Counted from the first letter of the stretch, positions 16,821 through 26,515 are shown. The stretch is DNA of 64,000 nucleotides from Pseudomonas sp. UBA5706 (GCF_002419965.1 NZ_DIHC01000016.1:105496-169495), one strand, 5' to 3'. Numbers and translations: made by a program. Notes: generated by a model from the letters alone, not told the origin.

Positions 16821-16927
16821 TACTGTGTCTCCGAGGGTGATTCTTTATGTAGTGAGGTTTCTGACGCAGCAGTTGTCGGCAAAGTTCCATGAAACATCGC
16901 GCTTGCCATCAAACACCGCCTACGGAT

Positions 16928-17521
16928 TTATTGCCTGACGTCGATCAACAATTCAGGCGTATTCAGGTTCGCCAGACGCCGATCCCCTGCTTCACACTGC
17001 AAGGCCACTGCCCCCAGCTCGGCCATGGTCCGCCGCGGGCTGCGCTGGCCTTGTTGCCAATGCCGCTCAAAGACAGGCTGGTACATCACAGGAATGCAGC
17101 ACAGCAACGGCTCCCATTGCTCGCCCTGGCGAATCATCACCGGTTTGCCCGGGTGCGCTGCAGCGGTATGTCGCAGGCCGTGCAGCAGTTGCAGATCCAG
17201 CAATGGCGTATCGCACGGCATTACCAGCAGGAAATCATGCCGCGCCGCCGCCAAGCCCGCACGGATGCCGGCGTAAGGGCCGGGAAAGTCGCTCTGGTCA
17301 TCCTGCACCAGTTGATCGGCCAGCGACGCGTAACGTTCGCGATTGCGGTTGCAGGAGATGATCAGGTCGTCGGTCAGCGGGCGGGTCAGGCGGTGCAGAT
17401 GCTTGATCAACGGTTCGCCGCGCCATTCGATCAGGCCTTTGTCGCGACCGCCCATGCGCTGGCCCTGACCGCCGGCCAGCAGCAGGATCGAACAGGGCGG
17501 GAGGGTGTCGGATGCAGTCAT
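16928..17521 (-). CDS. mobA: Molybdenum cofactor guanylyltransferase
   Basis: 197 residues; the open frame extends upstream but the ATG at 17521 gives the standard start. MobA joins GMP from GTP to molybdopterin to form Mo-MGD. The nucleotide-binding motif LLLAGGQGQRMGGRDKGL is at about 11-28, Asp-containing VMPCDTPLL near residue 100 binds Mg2+, and the C-terminal NLNTPE is conserved. It is divergent from moaB-moeA with 78 bases between starts. Confidence 0.95.
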   Translation of the reverse strand: MTASDTLPPCSILLLAGGQGQRMGGRDKGLIEWRGEPLIKHLHRLTRPLTDDLIISCNRNRERYASLADQLVQDDQSDFPGPYAGIRAGLAAARHDFLLVMPCDTPLLDLQLLHGLRHTAAAHPGKPVMIRQGEQWEPLLCCIPVMYQPVFERHWQQGQRSPRRTMAELGAVALQCEAGDRRLANLNTPELLIDVRQ

Positions 17522-17599
17522 GGCGAACTCGGTCGGCGCAGCAAAAAGGGGTGCTGTGATATAACACCGCACTGTTTCCCCGACAACTGGACCTAGCCG

Positions 17600-18139
17600 A
17601 TGAAAGCCAAGGCTGACACACCTTTCGTGCCGCTGAACATTGCCGTGCTCACTGTCAGTGACACGCGCACCTTCGATAACGATACCTCCGGGCAGATGTT
17701 CGTCGATCGCCTCACCGCTGCCGGTCACGGCTTGATCGAGCGCGTGCTGCTCAAGGACGACCTCTACAAGATTCGCGCCCAGGTCGCCACCTGGATCGCC
17801 GACGACGAAGTCCAGGTGGTGCTGATCACAGGCGGCACCGGCTTCACCGGGCGTGACAGCACCCCCGAAGCGGTGGCATGCCTGCTGGACAAGCAGGTAG
17901 ACGGTTTCGGCGAGTTGTTCCGCCAGATATCGGTGCCGGACATCGGCAGCTCGACCATTCAGTCGCGCGCGCTGGCGGGCCTGGCCAACGGCACGCTGGT
18001 GTGCTGCCTGCCGGGCTCGACCAACGCGGTTCGCACCGGTTGGGACGGGATCCTGGCCGACCAGTTGAACAACACGTTCCGTCCCTGCAATTTCGTGCCG
18101 CACCTGAAAAAGGCCGAGCCGTGCGCAACCCGTGGGTGA
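17600..18139 (+). CDS. moaB: Molybdenum cofactor biosynthesis protein MoaB
   Basis: 179 residues, MoaB/Mog fold. MoaB-type proteins adenylylate molybdopterin before metal insertion by MoeA. Conserved blocks: VLTVSDTR at 17-24, LITGGTGFTGRDSTPEA near 75-91 (nucleotide-binding loop) and LPGSTNAVRTGWD near 137-149. It is followed 6 bases later by moeA, forming an operon. A TATAAC with upstream TG (extended -10) lies at 17560-17565, 35 bases before the ATG. Confidence 0.95.
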   Translation: MKAKADTPFVPLNIAVLTVSDTRTFDNDTSGQMFVDRLTAAGHGLIERVLLKDDLYKIRAQVATWIADDEVQVVLITGGTGFTGRDSTPEAVACLLDKQVDGFGELFRQISVPDIGSSTIQSRALAGLANGTLVCCLPGSTNAVRTGWDGILADQLNNTFRPCNFVPHLKKAEPCATRG

Positions 18140-18145
18140 CTACCG

Positions 18146-19360
18146 ATGAGCAAGCCTGAACCGCGTGGCCTGATTCCGGTGGAGGAGGCCATGCAGCGCT
18201 TGATGAGCCTGGCTGAAGGCGCGCCGATTAGCGAACGTGAAACGGTGGACCTGGCTGATGCGCAGGGGCGAATCCTTGCCCAGGACCTGGTCTCGACCCT
18301 TGACCTGCCGCCGTGGCCCAACAGCGCCATGGACGGCTATGCCTTGCGCGTTGGCGACTGGAAAGGCGAGCCTCTGGCGGTCAGCCAGCGTATCTTCGCC
18401 GGGCAGGCGCCCTTGCCCTTGCAGCCGGGTACCTGTGCGCGGATCTTCACCGGCGCCCCGGTCCCCGAAGGCGCCGACTGTGTGGAAATGCAGGAAAACG
18501 CCGAAGTTCAGGCCGACGAGCGTGTGCGTTTCCTCGAGCCGCTGAGCCTTGCACAGAACATACGGCCCAAAGGCCAGGAAACCACGGTCGGCGACAAGGT
18601 GCTGGACGCAGGCACCGTGCTGACGCCGATCGAGTTGGGCTTGGCTGCAACCATGGGTCTGTCCCGCTTACCAGTGGTGCGGCGCCCGCGGGTAGCGGTG
18701 CTGTCCACGGGCGACGAGTTGATCGAACCGGGGCTGCCGTTGGGGCCGGGGCAGATCTACAACAGCAATCGCGTATTACTGTGCAGTTGGCTCAAGCGCT
18801 TGGGTTGCGAGGTGGTGGATGCTGGCATTCTGGCCGATGACCTGGTTAAAACCCGCGAGGCGCTAGGGGCTCTGGGCGATGTCGACCTGATTCTGTCAAC
18901 CGGTGGCGTGTCCGTGGGCGAGGCGGATTTTCTCGGCCATGCCCTGCGTGAAGAGGGCGAGATTTCGCTTTGGAAGCTGGCGATCAAACCCGGCAAGCCG
19001 CTGACGTTCGGGCATTTTCGCGGTGTGCCCGTGATCGGTTTACCAGGCAACCCCGCTTCGACCCTGGTGACCTTCGCGTTGCTGGCCAGGCCTTATCTGC
19101 TACGGCGCCAGGGCGTGAGCGACGTGACCCCCCTTCAATTCAAGGTGCCCGCCGGTTTTGTCTGGGGCAAGCCTGGCAATCGCCGCGAATACCTGCGAGG
19201 GCGTTTAGAGCAGGGCCGACTGATCGCCTACCGCAATCAAAGCTCAGGTGTGTTGCGCAGCGCCGCCTGGGCTGACGGGCTGATCGAGATCATCGAGGGC
19301 TCCACTGTGGCCGAGGGTGATTTGCTCAACTTCATTCCGTTGAGCGAGGTCATGGGCTGA
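18146..19360 (+). CDS. moeA: Molybdopterin molybdenumtransferase MoeA
   Basis: 404 residues; inserts molybdate into adenylylated molybdopterin. Family blocks in order: PPWPNSAMDGYALR near 52-65, FTGAPVPEGADCVEMQE near 95-111, the MPT-binding domain STGDEL...GQIYNSN (about 190-212) and STGGVSVGEADF (about 252-263), KPGKPLTFG and GLPGNPAS, then the C-terminal beta domain. Coupled to moaB (6-base gap). Length as in E. coli MoeA. Confidence 0.96.
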   Translation: MSKPEPRGLIPVEEAMQRLMSLAEGAPISERETVDLADAQGRILAQDLVSTLDLPPWPNSAMDGYALRVGDWKGEPLAVSQRIFAGQAPLPLQPGTCARIFTGAPVPEGADCVEMQENAEVQADERVRFLEPLSLAQNIRPKGQETTVGDKVLDAGTVLTPIELGLAATMGLSRLPVVRRPRVAVLSTGDELIEPGLPLGPGQIYNSNRVLLCSWLKRLGCEVVDAGILADDLVKTREALGALGDVDLILSTGGVSVGEADFLGHALREEGEISLWKLAIKPGKPLTFGHFRGVPVIGLPGNPASTLVTFALLARPYLLRRQGVSDVTPLQFKVPAGFVWGKPGNRREYLRGRLEQGRLIAYRNQSSGVLRSAAWADGLIEIIEGSTVAEGDLLNFIPLSEVMG

Positions 19361-19450
19361 CCGACGGCGGGGTCCGATTGCCGGATCCCGAGCTACGCTT
19401 CAAGTGCGTCATGACAAATGGGTATCCAGTCTTTACCCCGGAGTATTGTT

Positions 19451-20398
19451 ATGCAGGCCTTGCGCGTAGCGTGTGTGATCCCGACGTACAACGGGCGCAG
19501 GGAGCTTGAGCGACTGCTCGACTCCCTGACGGCCCAGACCGCGAGCTTCGATACCCTGATCGTTGATTCAACGTCCACCGATGGCACCTGGGAGCTGGCC
19601 CGTGCCCGCTGCAACGACATCATCCAAATTCCCGGCAAAGACTTCAATCATGGCGGCACCCGGCAGATGATGGCCGAGTCGCATCCGGGCTATGACGTCT
19701 TTGTCTACCTGACCCAGGATGCCTACCTCGAAGACCCTCGTGCCGTGGAAAACATCCTCCAGCCTTTTGAAGACCCTCTGGTTGGCGCGGTGTGTGGCCG
19801 CCAATTGCCGCATCTGGACGCCACCGTGCTGGCCCAGCACGCGCGCTGGTTCAATTACCCGCCGGTGTCGCGCATCAAGACCCTCTCGGACATCCCAGAG
19901 CTGGGCATCAAGGTGCCGTTCATGTCCAATTCGTTCGCAGCGTATCGTCGCGATGCGTTATTTGCGGTGGGGGGATTTCCTCGGCATGTCATCCTCTCCG
20001 AAGACATGTATGTGGCCGCCAAAATGCTGTTGTCGCACTGGAAAGTCGCCTATGAGGGCTCGGCGGTGTGTCGACACTCGCATAACTACGGCCTTCGCGA
20101 GGAGTTTCGGCGCTATTTCGATATCGGCGTGTTTCAGGCTCGAGAGGCGTGGATTCACGCCCGTTTTGGCGGCGCTCGGCGCGAAGGCATTCGCTATGTG
20201 AAGTCCGAGCTGGACTTCCTCGGAATACGCCGATGGTACCTGTGGCCGTCGTCGTTTTTGCGAAACGGCTTGAAATTGCTGGCGTTCAAACTGGGCAAGG
20301 AGGAGGCGCGATTATCCCGGCCCTTGAAGCGGCGCTTGGGCATGTACAAGCGCTTCTGGGACAGCGAACATGCGCAGCGGGACCGCGACATTGCATGA
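19451..20398 (+). CDS. Glycosyltransferase family 2 (rhamnosyltransferase-like); candidate displaced PslC
   Basis: 315 residues from the ATG at 19451, preceded by GGAG. GT2 (GT-A fold) features: VIPTYNGRRELERLLDSL at the N-terminus, the nucleotide-binding VDSTSTDGTWE, the acidic TQDAYLEDP (DxD-like) around 95-103, and a catalytic-domain SEDMYVAAK segment around 185. The pattern NHGGTRQ and FMSNSFAAYRR is typical of dTDP-rhamnosyl transferases in surface polysaccharide loci. It stands alone between moeA and the efflux operon, 6.4 kb from the Psl-like operon, which lacks the GT2 gene pslC; that link is inference. Confidence 0.82.
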   Translation: MQALRVACVIPTYNGRRELERLLDSLTAQTASFDTLIVDSTSTDGTWELARARCNDIIQIPGKDFNHGGTRQMMAESHPGYDVFVYLTQDAYLEDPRAVENILQPFEDPLVGAVCGRQLPHLDATVLAQHARWFNYPPVSRIKTLSDIPELGIKVPFMSNSFAAYRRDALFAVGGFPRHVILSEDMYVAAKMLLSHWKVAYEGSAVCRHSHNYGLREEFRRYFDIGVFQAREAWIHARFGGARREGIRYVKSELDFLGIRRWYLWPSSFLRNGLKLLAFKLGKEEARLSRPLKRRLGMYKRFWDSEHAQRDRDIA

Positions 20399-20525
20399 GG
20401 CATCAGCATTGCGCTGATGATTCGTGCGCCTGACGCACTCATACACTGTCCGAATGTCAATTTTTTTCACCCCGCAGGCTTTTTAAACTAGCGGAAACAG
20501 CCGTTGTTTCCGGAGTTTATCGACC

Positions 20526-22105
20526 ATGTCTAGCCCTGCATCAGTCTTCGCCCCGAGCACTCGTCAGCGACTCGCGCCGTGACCCCCGCCGCTCCGCTTC
20601 CTGCGATCAAGGGAACCGCCCCTGCTGCGTTCGGCCTGCAAATCGTAATCGGTCTGGTGGGCGTGCTGCTGGCGGTGCTGGTGGCCGGTATCAATGAGGG
20701 CGTCACCCGAATCGCGCTTGCGGACATTCGCGGGGCGATGTTCATCGGTTACGACGAGGCCACCTGGGTCACCTCACTGTATTCAGCTACGTCTCTGATG
20801 GCCACGGCGTTCGCGCCCTGGTTCGCGGTTACCTTGTCCCTGCGCCGTTTCACGCTGGGGGCCATTGCGGCATTCGCCGTGCTGGCGGTGCTGTGTCCGC
20901 TGGCGCCTGACTATCCAAGCTTTCTTGTACTACGCATGCTGCAAGGGCTGGCGGCAGGTTGTCTGCCACCTATGCTGATGACCGTAGCGCTGAGGTTTCT
21001 ACCGCCGAACGTCAAACTCTACGGTCTGGCGGGCTACGCACTGACTGCCACATTCGCACCGAGTCTAGGGATGCCCCTGGCGGCGTTGTGGACGGAGTAT
21101 TTCAGCTGGCGGTGGACGTTCTGGCAGGTCGTCACCCCGTGTCTGGTAGCGCTGATCGCTATCGCCCACGGCATTCCACAGGATCCTCTGCGTCTTGAGC
21201 GATTCAAGACCTTCAACTGGCGTGGCGTTTTACTGGGGGCGCCCGCCATCTGCATGTTGGTGACAGGACTGTTGCAGGGCAATCGCCTGGACTGGTTCGA
21301 ATCCACCCTGATCACCCGTTTGCTGTGTGGCGGTGCGCTGTTGCTGGTGCTGTTCATGGTCAACGAATGGTTTACCCCGGTGCCGTTCTTCAAGCTACAG
21401 ATGCTTTCCAGCCTGAATCTGTCCCATGCCCTGATCACGTTGGGCGGGGTGCTGGTAGTGCTGACGGCGACGGGTTCGATTGCGTCGACCTACCTGGCGC
21501 AGGTGCACGGTTACCGACCCTTGCAGACCGCGCCGATGATGCTGCTGGTGGCGATTCCGCAACTGTTGGCGCTGCCGTTGGTGGCGGCGCTTTGCAACAT
21601 CCGCGCGATGGATTGCCGATGGGTGCTGACGGCCGGGCTGGGGCTACTGTCGCTGTATTGCTTCGCCGGCACGCAGCTGAGCCCTGACTGGATTCGCGAC
21701 AACTTCTATACGTTGCAGCTGTTGCAGGTGGTCGGTCAGCCGATGGCCGTGATGCCGCTGCTGATGCAGGCCACCGGTGGCATTGCACCTCCCGACGGAC
21801 CCTTTGCCTCGGCGTGGTTCAACACCGTGCGCGGGCTGGCTTCGGTGATTGCCACAGGCTTGCTGGAGGCACTGACCACCTCGCGCCAGCACTTTCATTC
21901 CAGCGTGCTGGTGGACCGCTTGGGCAATAGTCCGCAGCTGGCGGGCCAGGATTCCATGGCTTCGCTGGCGCATCGGGTTCACGAGCAGGCGGTGACCCTG
22001 ACCAGCATCGATCTTTATTACTGCATGGGCTGGGTCGCCGCCGCGCTGATCCTGCTTATTCCGCTGATGCCGAGCCGGGTCTACCCGCCGCGTGCAGCAG
22101 CTTGA
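20526..22105 (+). CDS. MFS multidrug efflux transporter (DHA2/EmrB type), N-terminus out of frame
   Basis: The main frame runs 20579-22105 (508 residues from a GTG) and encodes a transporter with about 14 membrane helices of the DHA2 drug:H+ antiporter group (ATWVTSLYSATSLMATAFAPW, LRMLQGLAAGCLPPMLMT). The GTG has no ribosome binding site. The only start with one (GGAG, 10 bases ahead) is the ATG at 20526, which reads MSSPASVFAPSTRQRLAP and stops at 20580, its TGA overlapping the GTG. One extra base near 20578 would join the two into a 526-residue protein. Either a single-base deletion (natural or sequencing error) or a coupled leader peptide explains this. First gene of a tripartite efflux operon. 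Confidence 0.8.
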
Positions 22106-22133
22106 ACAACCCTCACTGTCCAAGAGCACCGTC

Positions 22134-23186
22134 ATGAACATGACTTCAAAACAAACACTAGCCCTGTGTGGCGCCGTGATCGCGCTGGCGGTTGTCGGTA
22201 TTTATGGATTCAGCAGCAACGGCGGGCGGCAAAACACCAACGACGCGTATGTCACTGCCGACTATTCCAACGTCGCGCCGAAAATCGCAGGGTTCGTCAG
22301 TCAGGTGCTGGTTGAGGACAATCAGCAGGTCAAGGCCGGACAGTTGCTGGCAGTGATCGATGACCGGGATTTTCAGACCGCTCTGGCCGCATCCGACGCC
22401 CAAGTGCTGGCAGCCAAGGCCCGATACGAGCAGGCCAATGCGGTGCTGCAGCGTCAGGATTCGGTGATTTCACAGGCGGACGCGACGCTCGCGGCGAGCA
22501 AGGCCGAAGTGGTATTCGCTCAACAGGAGCAAGCGCGCTACGACCACTTGGCGGGCGTGGGGGCGGGGACCGTACAGAACGCCCAGCAAGCGCGCAACCG
22601 CATTGACAGTGCCCGTGCCCGGCAGGCCAGTGCGGCTGCGGCACTGGCCGCCGAGCGCAAGCAGGTGGAGATTCTCGTGGCGTTGCAACATGCCGCCGAA
22701 GCTGGCTTGAAACGCGCACAGGCTGCTCGCGATCAGGCGCAACTGCAGCTGTCTTACACGCACATCGTTGCGCCGGTCGACGGCATGGTCGGCGAGCGTG
22801 CCGTGCGCATTGGCAACTATGTCACGCCCGGCACACGCCTGCTGTCGGTGGTGCCGCTGAATCGGGTGTATGTGATCGGTAACTTTCAGGAAACCCAGCT
22901 GACTCATGTGACGCAGGGGCAGGCGGTAGAGGTACACGTCGATACCTTCTCCGGGGAGACGCTCAAGGGGCGTGTACAGAGTATTGCCCCGGCAACCGGA
23001 GTGACCTTCGCCGCGATCAGGCCCGACAACGCCACCGGTAACTTCACCAAGGTTGTACAACGCCTGCCGGTGAAGATCGTGCTCGATCCGCAGCAGCCGC
23101 TGCTCGGTCGTCTGCGGGTGGGCATGTCGGTGGACGCCAGCATCGATACTCAATCGGACGCGGTCGAAGAGGTCAGTGCGCGATGA
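22134..23186 (+). CDS. HlyD/EmrA family membrane fusion protein
   Basis: 350 residues from the ATG at 22134 (28 bases after the transporter stop). N-terminal membrane anchor about 7-27, then a biotinyl-lipoyl-like half (TNDAYVTADYSNVAPKIAGFVSQVLVEDNQQVKAGQLLAVID), an alanine- and glutamine-rich coiled-coil hairpin about 75-195, the second lipoyl half (LSYTHIVAPVDGMVGERAVRIGNYV) and a beta-barrel. It bridges the inner-membrane MFS pump and the outer-membrane channel across the periplasm. Its last codons overlap the next start by four bases. Confidence 0.92.
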   Translation: MNMTSKQTLALCGAVIALAVVGIYGFSSNGGRQNTNDAYVTADYSNVAPKIAGFVSQVLVEDNQQVKAGQLLAVIDDRDFQTALAASDAQVLAAKARYEQANAVLQRQDSVISQADATLAASKAEVVFAQQEQARYDHLAGVGAGTVQNAQQARNRIDSARARQASAAAALAAERKQVEILVALQHAAEAGLKRAQAARDQAQLQLSYTHIVAPVDGMVGERAVRIGNYVTPGTRLLSVVPLNRVYVIGNFQETQLTHVTQGQAVEVHVDTFSGETLKGRVQSIAPATGVTFAAIRPDNATGNFTKVVQRLPVKIVLDPQQPLLGRLRVGMSVDASIDTQSDAVEEVSAR

Positions 23187-24676
23187 ACCACCGCGACATT
23201 GCTTCGAGCAGAAACAAAGTCCCCGTGAGCAGGCTCAGTCCGATAGGTCCAGGTGTCCTCCCATTTATCGGGTCGCTGACGCTTTCGGCGTTGGTATTGG
23301 CGTTGTCAGCCTGTCAGGTGGGCCATGAGTTTCAGCCGCCGACATCCACCGCGCAGGTGGACTGGCTGCCGATCCGGGGCGAAAAGGCTGACAGCCAGCC
23401 TCAGCCGACACCGATCAAGGCACGTTGGTGGGAGGTGTTCAATGACCCGGTCCTGTCGTCGCTGATCGACCGCGCGACGAGCGCTAACCTCGACCTGAAA
23501 ATCGCCAGCAATCGTCTTGAACAGAGCCGCGCCACACGACAGGTCGTGGCGGGTGACCAGTTGCCTTCGGTATCCGCCGGGGTGAGCTATCAGCGCGCCC
23601 GCAACAGTGGCGAGGGCCTGAACGACCCATCAGGCCTGAGTGGCACGTCAGCGTTCAATCTGTGGGACGGCGGCCTGGATGCTGCCTGGGAATTAGACCT
23701 GTGGGGCCGGGTTAAGCGTGAGCTCGAAGCGGCTGATGCCTCGGTGGCCGTGGCCGACAATGATCGCCGTGGCGTGCTGCTGTCGATACAGGCCGAGGCT
23801 GCGCGCGACTACCTGCAACTGCGCGGAGTACAGGATACGCTTGCCGTGACCCGCGACAATCTGGAGGTGTCGCACAACAGTCTGGAACTGTCGACCGTGC
23901 GCCTGGGCAGCGGTGTAGCCACCCATCTTGATGTGGCGCAGGCTTCGGCTCAGGTTGCGACCATTGAAGCGCGAATTCCGCAGCTGGAGCAGCGCCAGGC
24001 CCAACTGGTCAATGCGCTGAGCCTGCTGTTGGCTCAGCCGCCGCGAACCCTGCAATATCAATTGTTAAAGCCCGTTGAGCACACGGCTCTACCACCTTCA
24101 ATTCCGGTGGGACTTCCTTCGGAACTTGCGCAAAGGCGTCCCGACATTCGTCAGGCCCAAGCGCGCATGCACATGGCGGCGGCCAATGTCGGGGTGGCCG
24201 AAGGCGACTTTTATCCACGCATTGTGCTGTCGGGCAATGTCGGGTTTCAGTCCATGCAACTGGCGGATTTCGGCAGTTGGGGATCCCGCGCCTTTGGCAT
24301 GGGCCCCCAACTGAGCGTGCCGATCTTCGAAGGCGGTCGCCTGCGCGGTATGTTGCAGTTGCGCGAGGCTCAGGAGCAGGAAGCGGCGCTCGATTACCAG
24401 AAGATTGTGCTGCGCGCCTGGCAGGAAATAGACGACAGCATGAGCCTTTACAACGCCAGTCAGTTGCAGCAGCACAAACTTGAGCAAGCAGTGCAGCAGA
24501 ACCGGATTGCGCTGATGACCGCGCAGGAGCAGTACAAGGCGGGTGCGGTGGATTTCCTCAATGTGCTCACCGTGCAGCGTGCGTTGCTGGCAGGTCAGGA
24601 GCAATGGGTAGACAGCTCCACGGCGCAGCGTCTGGCGCTGGTAGGCCTCTACAAGTCGTTGGGTGGAGGGTGGTAG
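23183..24676 (+). CDS. Outer-membrane efflux lipoprotein, NodT/OprM family
   Basis: 497 residues, RND/MFS-type outer-membrane factor. Lipobox LSAC at 41-44 makes Cys44 the probable lipidation site; the N-terminal region before it is unusually long (43 residues), so an internal start is possible. Two TolC-like repeats follow, with the second-repeat signature ELAQRRPDIRQAQARM...DFYPRIVLSG and the final helix QYKAGAVDFLNVLTVQRALL. It forms the trimeric channel for the upstream MFS and fusion protein. ATGA overlap with the fusion-protein stop shows one operon. Confidence 0.92.
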   Translation: MNHRDIASSRNKVPVSRLSPIGPGVLPFIGSLTLSALVLALSACQVGHEFQPPTSTAQVDWLPIRGEKADSQPQPTPIKARWWEVFNDPVLSSLIDRATSANLDLKIASNRLEQSRATRQVVAGDQLPSVSAGVSYQRARNSGEGLNDPSGLSGTSAFNLWDGGLDAAWELDLWGRVKRELEAADASVAVADNDRRGVLLSIQAEAARDYLQLRGVQDTLAVTRDNLEVSHNSLELSTVRLGSGVATHLDVAQASAQVATIEARIPQLEQRQAQLVNALSLLLAQPPRTLQYQLLKPVEHTALPPSIPVGLPSELAQRRPDIRQAQARMHMAAANVGVAEGDFYPRIVLSGNVGFQSMQLADFGSWGSRAFGMGPQLSVPIFEGGRLRGMLQLREAQEQEAALDYQKIVLRAWQEIDDSMSLYNASQLQQHKLEQAVQQNRIALMTAQEQYKAGAVDFLNVLTVQRALLAGQEQWVDSSTAQRLALVGLYKSLGGGW

Positions 24677-24853
24677 AGTTTCCACACCGTGGCAGACCGA
24701 TCGACGCCGGATTGCTGCCCCGTTCGCAAACAACGGCGCGACTTTCCAGAGGCCGGGGAGCATCTCCATGAGTTCTGGACGAGTCGGGCATCGACATGCA
24801 ACAGCGCGCTGTATGGCGGCACGGTCGATTTGAAGAAGACATTCGGAGACGTC

Positions 24854-25231
24854 ATGATTGATCACCTCGACCACCTGGTCCTGACTACGATAAACGCAGA
24901 CGCCTCGGTGGACTTCTATACGCGCGTGCTGGGCATGCAGCTGGAGACGTTCGGCAGTGGACGCATGGCTTTCACTTTTGGCAGTCAGAAGATCAACCTG
25001 CACATTCGCGGTAAGGAATTTGAACCCAAGGCCCATCTTCCGGTGCCGGGCGCGCTTGATTTGTGCTTCATTGCCTCGATCCCGCTTGAGCAGATCATCG
25101 AGCGCCTCAACGCTGCGCCATGGCCGATCATCGAAGGCCCGGTCATGCGCACCGGCGCAACCGGGCCGATTCGCTCGGTGTATGTTCGCGACCCGGATCT
25201 GAATCTGATCGAGATTTCAGAATTGGCGTGA
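24854..25231 (+). CDS. VOC family protein (glyoxalase/dioxygenase fold)
   Basis: 125 residues from the ATG at 24854, single VOC domain of two beta-alpha-beta-beta-beta modules. Metal ligands are plausible at His7 (IDHLDHLVLTT), His50 region (INLHIRG) and the C-terminal Glu in PDLNLIEIS. Members include glyoxalase I-like, fosfomycin- and bleomycin-resistance and extradiol enzymes; the exact activity cannot be read from this sequence. It lies 177 bases downstream of the efflux operon and is probably transcribed separately or by read-through. Confidence 0.8.
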   Translation: MIDHLDHLVLTTINADASVDFYTRVLGMQLETFGSGRMAFTFGSQKINLHIRGKEFEPKAHLPVPGALDLCFIASIPLEQIIERLNAAPWPIIEGPVMRTGATGPIRSVYVRDPDLNLIEISELA

Positions 25232-25573
25232 CCCCTGCCGGAGCGGATGAGTGATTAAAGGAGTGGTTCGCCATTCAGGATTCATGGTCTGGACTGCCGC
25301 CTCGCGGATGAATTTGCTCCCGCAGTGGGGAGCGAGTATGGGGTCGATGAAGCGTTGTGAGTGCAGCATTGTGTATTGCGATTGCGCTGGCCCGCCGCCG
25401 AACCTGTGGTAGCGAGTGCATCCGCGAGAGGCCGGTGCGGCCATCGGTGTATATGGCCTGGCATACGCCTTCGAATGAATTCGCTTCCACAGCGGTCTGC
25501 ATGCGTGTCGGGTCAGCGCTTATCCTCGATCCCTTCCCACACCATTGACCCTTTTGCTTACGGACGCTCCACC
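25232..25573. repeat. REP cluster (three REP-like units, one inverted pair)
   Basis: The 342-base gap contains three copies of the Pseudomonas REP theme GGGAGCGAA/TTCATTCGCGA: a minus-oriented unit at about 25298-25330 (read as CTGCGGGAGCAAATTCATCC), a plus unit at about 25404-25436 (CTGTGGTAGCGAGTGCATCC) and a minus unit at about 25471-25500 (CTGTGGAAGCGAATTCATTC). The last two form an inverted pair, the arrangement called a REPIN. They are decayed relative to each other. The LysR promoter must lie within or just beyond. Confidence 0.7.
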
Positions 25574-26515
25574 ATGCCCTTGCCTGACATGAACTTGCTC
25601 ATCGCGCTTGATGCCCTGCTAGAGGAAGGCAGTGTCGTCGCCGCCGCCAGACGGATGCATCTGAGCCCGGCGGCAATGAGCCGCACCCTGACGCGGATTC
25701 GCGAGGCACTGGGCGACCCTGTGCTGGTGCGTGCAGGCCGCGGACTGGTACCCACGCCACGAGCGCTTGCATTACAGGGGCAAGTGCGCACTCTGTTAGA
25801 GCAGGCCACCCACGTATTTCAGGCGCGTGACGAGGTTGACATGAACACCTTGGAGCGGCGTTTCAACGTGCGTTCCAATGATGTGTTCTTCGGCACGTTC
25901 GGCGGACATCTGGTCGAGGGCTTGCGAACCCAGGCTCCCCGTAGCACCTTGCGTTTTGCTCCAGAAGGCGAGGGCGACGATGACGCTTTGCGCGAAGGGC
26001 GGATCGACCTGCACATCATCTCACGGCGCAATTTCGGTCCCGAGATCAAGGTTCAGCAGCTGTTTACGACAATGTTCGTCGCCTTGGCTCGTGAGGAACA
26101 TCCTATCTTCAACGAACCGATCACACCCGAACGCTTCGCCCGCTACGAACACGTCAGCGTCTCTCGTCGCGGCCTCGCACTCGGGCCGATCGATGCTGCT
26201 CTGGAATCACAGGGGTTGTCTCGGCGCATCACCTTGACCACGCCCAATTTCCACTCGGCGATTTTCGCCATTGCCGGTTCCGATCTTATTGTTCCGTTGC
26301 CCGAAACAGTCTTGTGGGGCCTGCGTGATCTGGGCCTGCGGATGCGTCCGTTGGTCATTCCGCTGGAGCTTGAACCGGTCAATGTGGTGCAGGCCTGGCA
26401 CCCGCGTTTCGACAAGGACCCGGCACACCGCTGGCTGCGCCAGACCGTCAAACACATCTGTACCACTGCTGACGAGCGCAATGCCGGGGTATGGCCGGAA
26501 AAGCTGACGTCTTGA
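25574..26515 (+). CDS. LysR-family transcriptional regulator
   Basis: 313 residues from the ATG at 25574. N-terminal winged helix-turn-helix about 6-65 (LLIALDALLEEGSVVAAARRMHLSPAAMSRTLTRIREALGDPVLVRAGRGLVPT), then a linker helix and a type 2 periplasmic-binding-like effector domain from about 90. The DPVLVRAGRGLVPTPRA form places it with the subgroup that often regulates adjacent efflux or oxidoreductase genes. No divergent target is present: the VOC gene and efflux operon are upstream on the same strand, so the regulated gene is unclear. Confidence 0.9.
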   Translation: MPLPDMNLLIALDALLEEGSVVAAARRMHLSPAAMSRTLTRIREALGDPVLVRAGRGLVPTPRALALQGQVRTLLEQATHVFQARDEVDMNTLERRFNVRSNDVFFGTFGGHLVEGLRTQAPRSTLRFAPEGEGDDDALREGRIDLHIISRRNFGPEIKVQQLFTTMFVALAREEHPIFNEPITPERFARYEHVSVSRRGLALGPIDAALESQGLSRRITLTTPNFHSAIFAIAGSDLIVPLPETVLWGLRDLGLRMRPLVIPLELEPVNVVQAWHPRFDKDPAHRWLRQTVKHICTTADERNAGVWPEKLTS

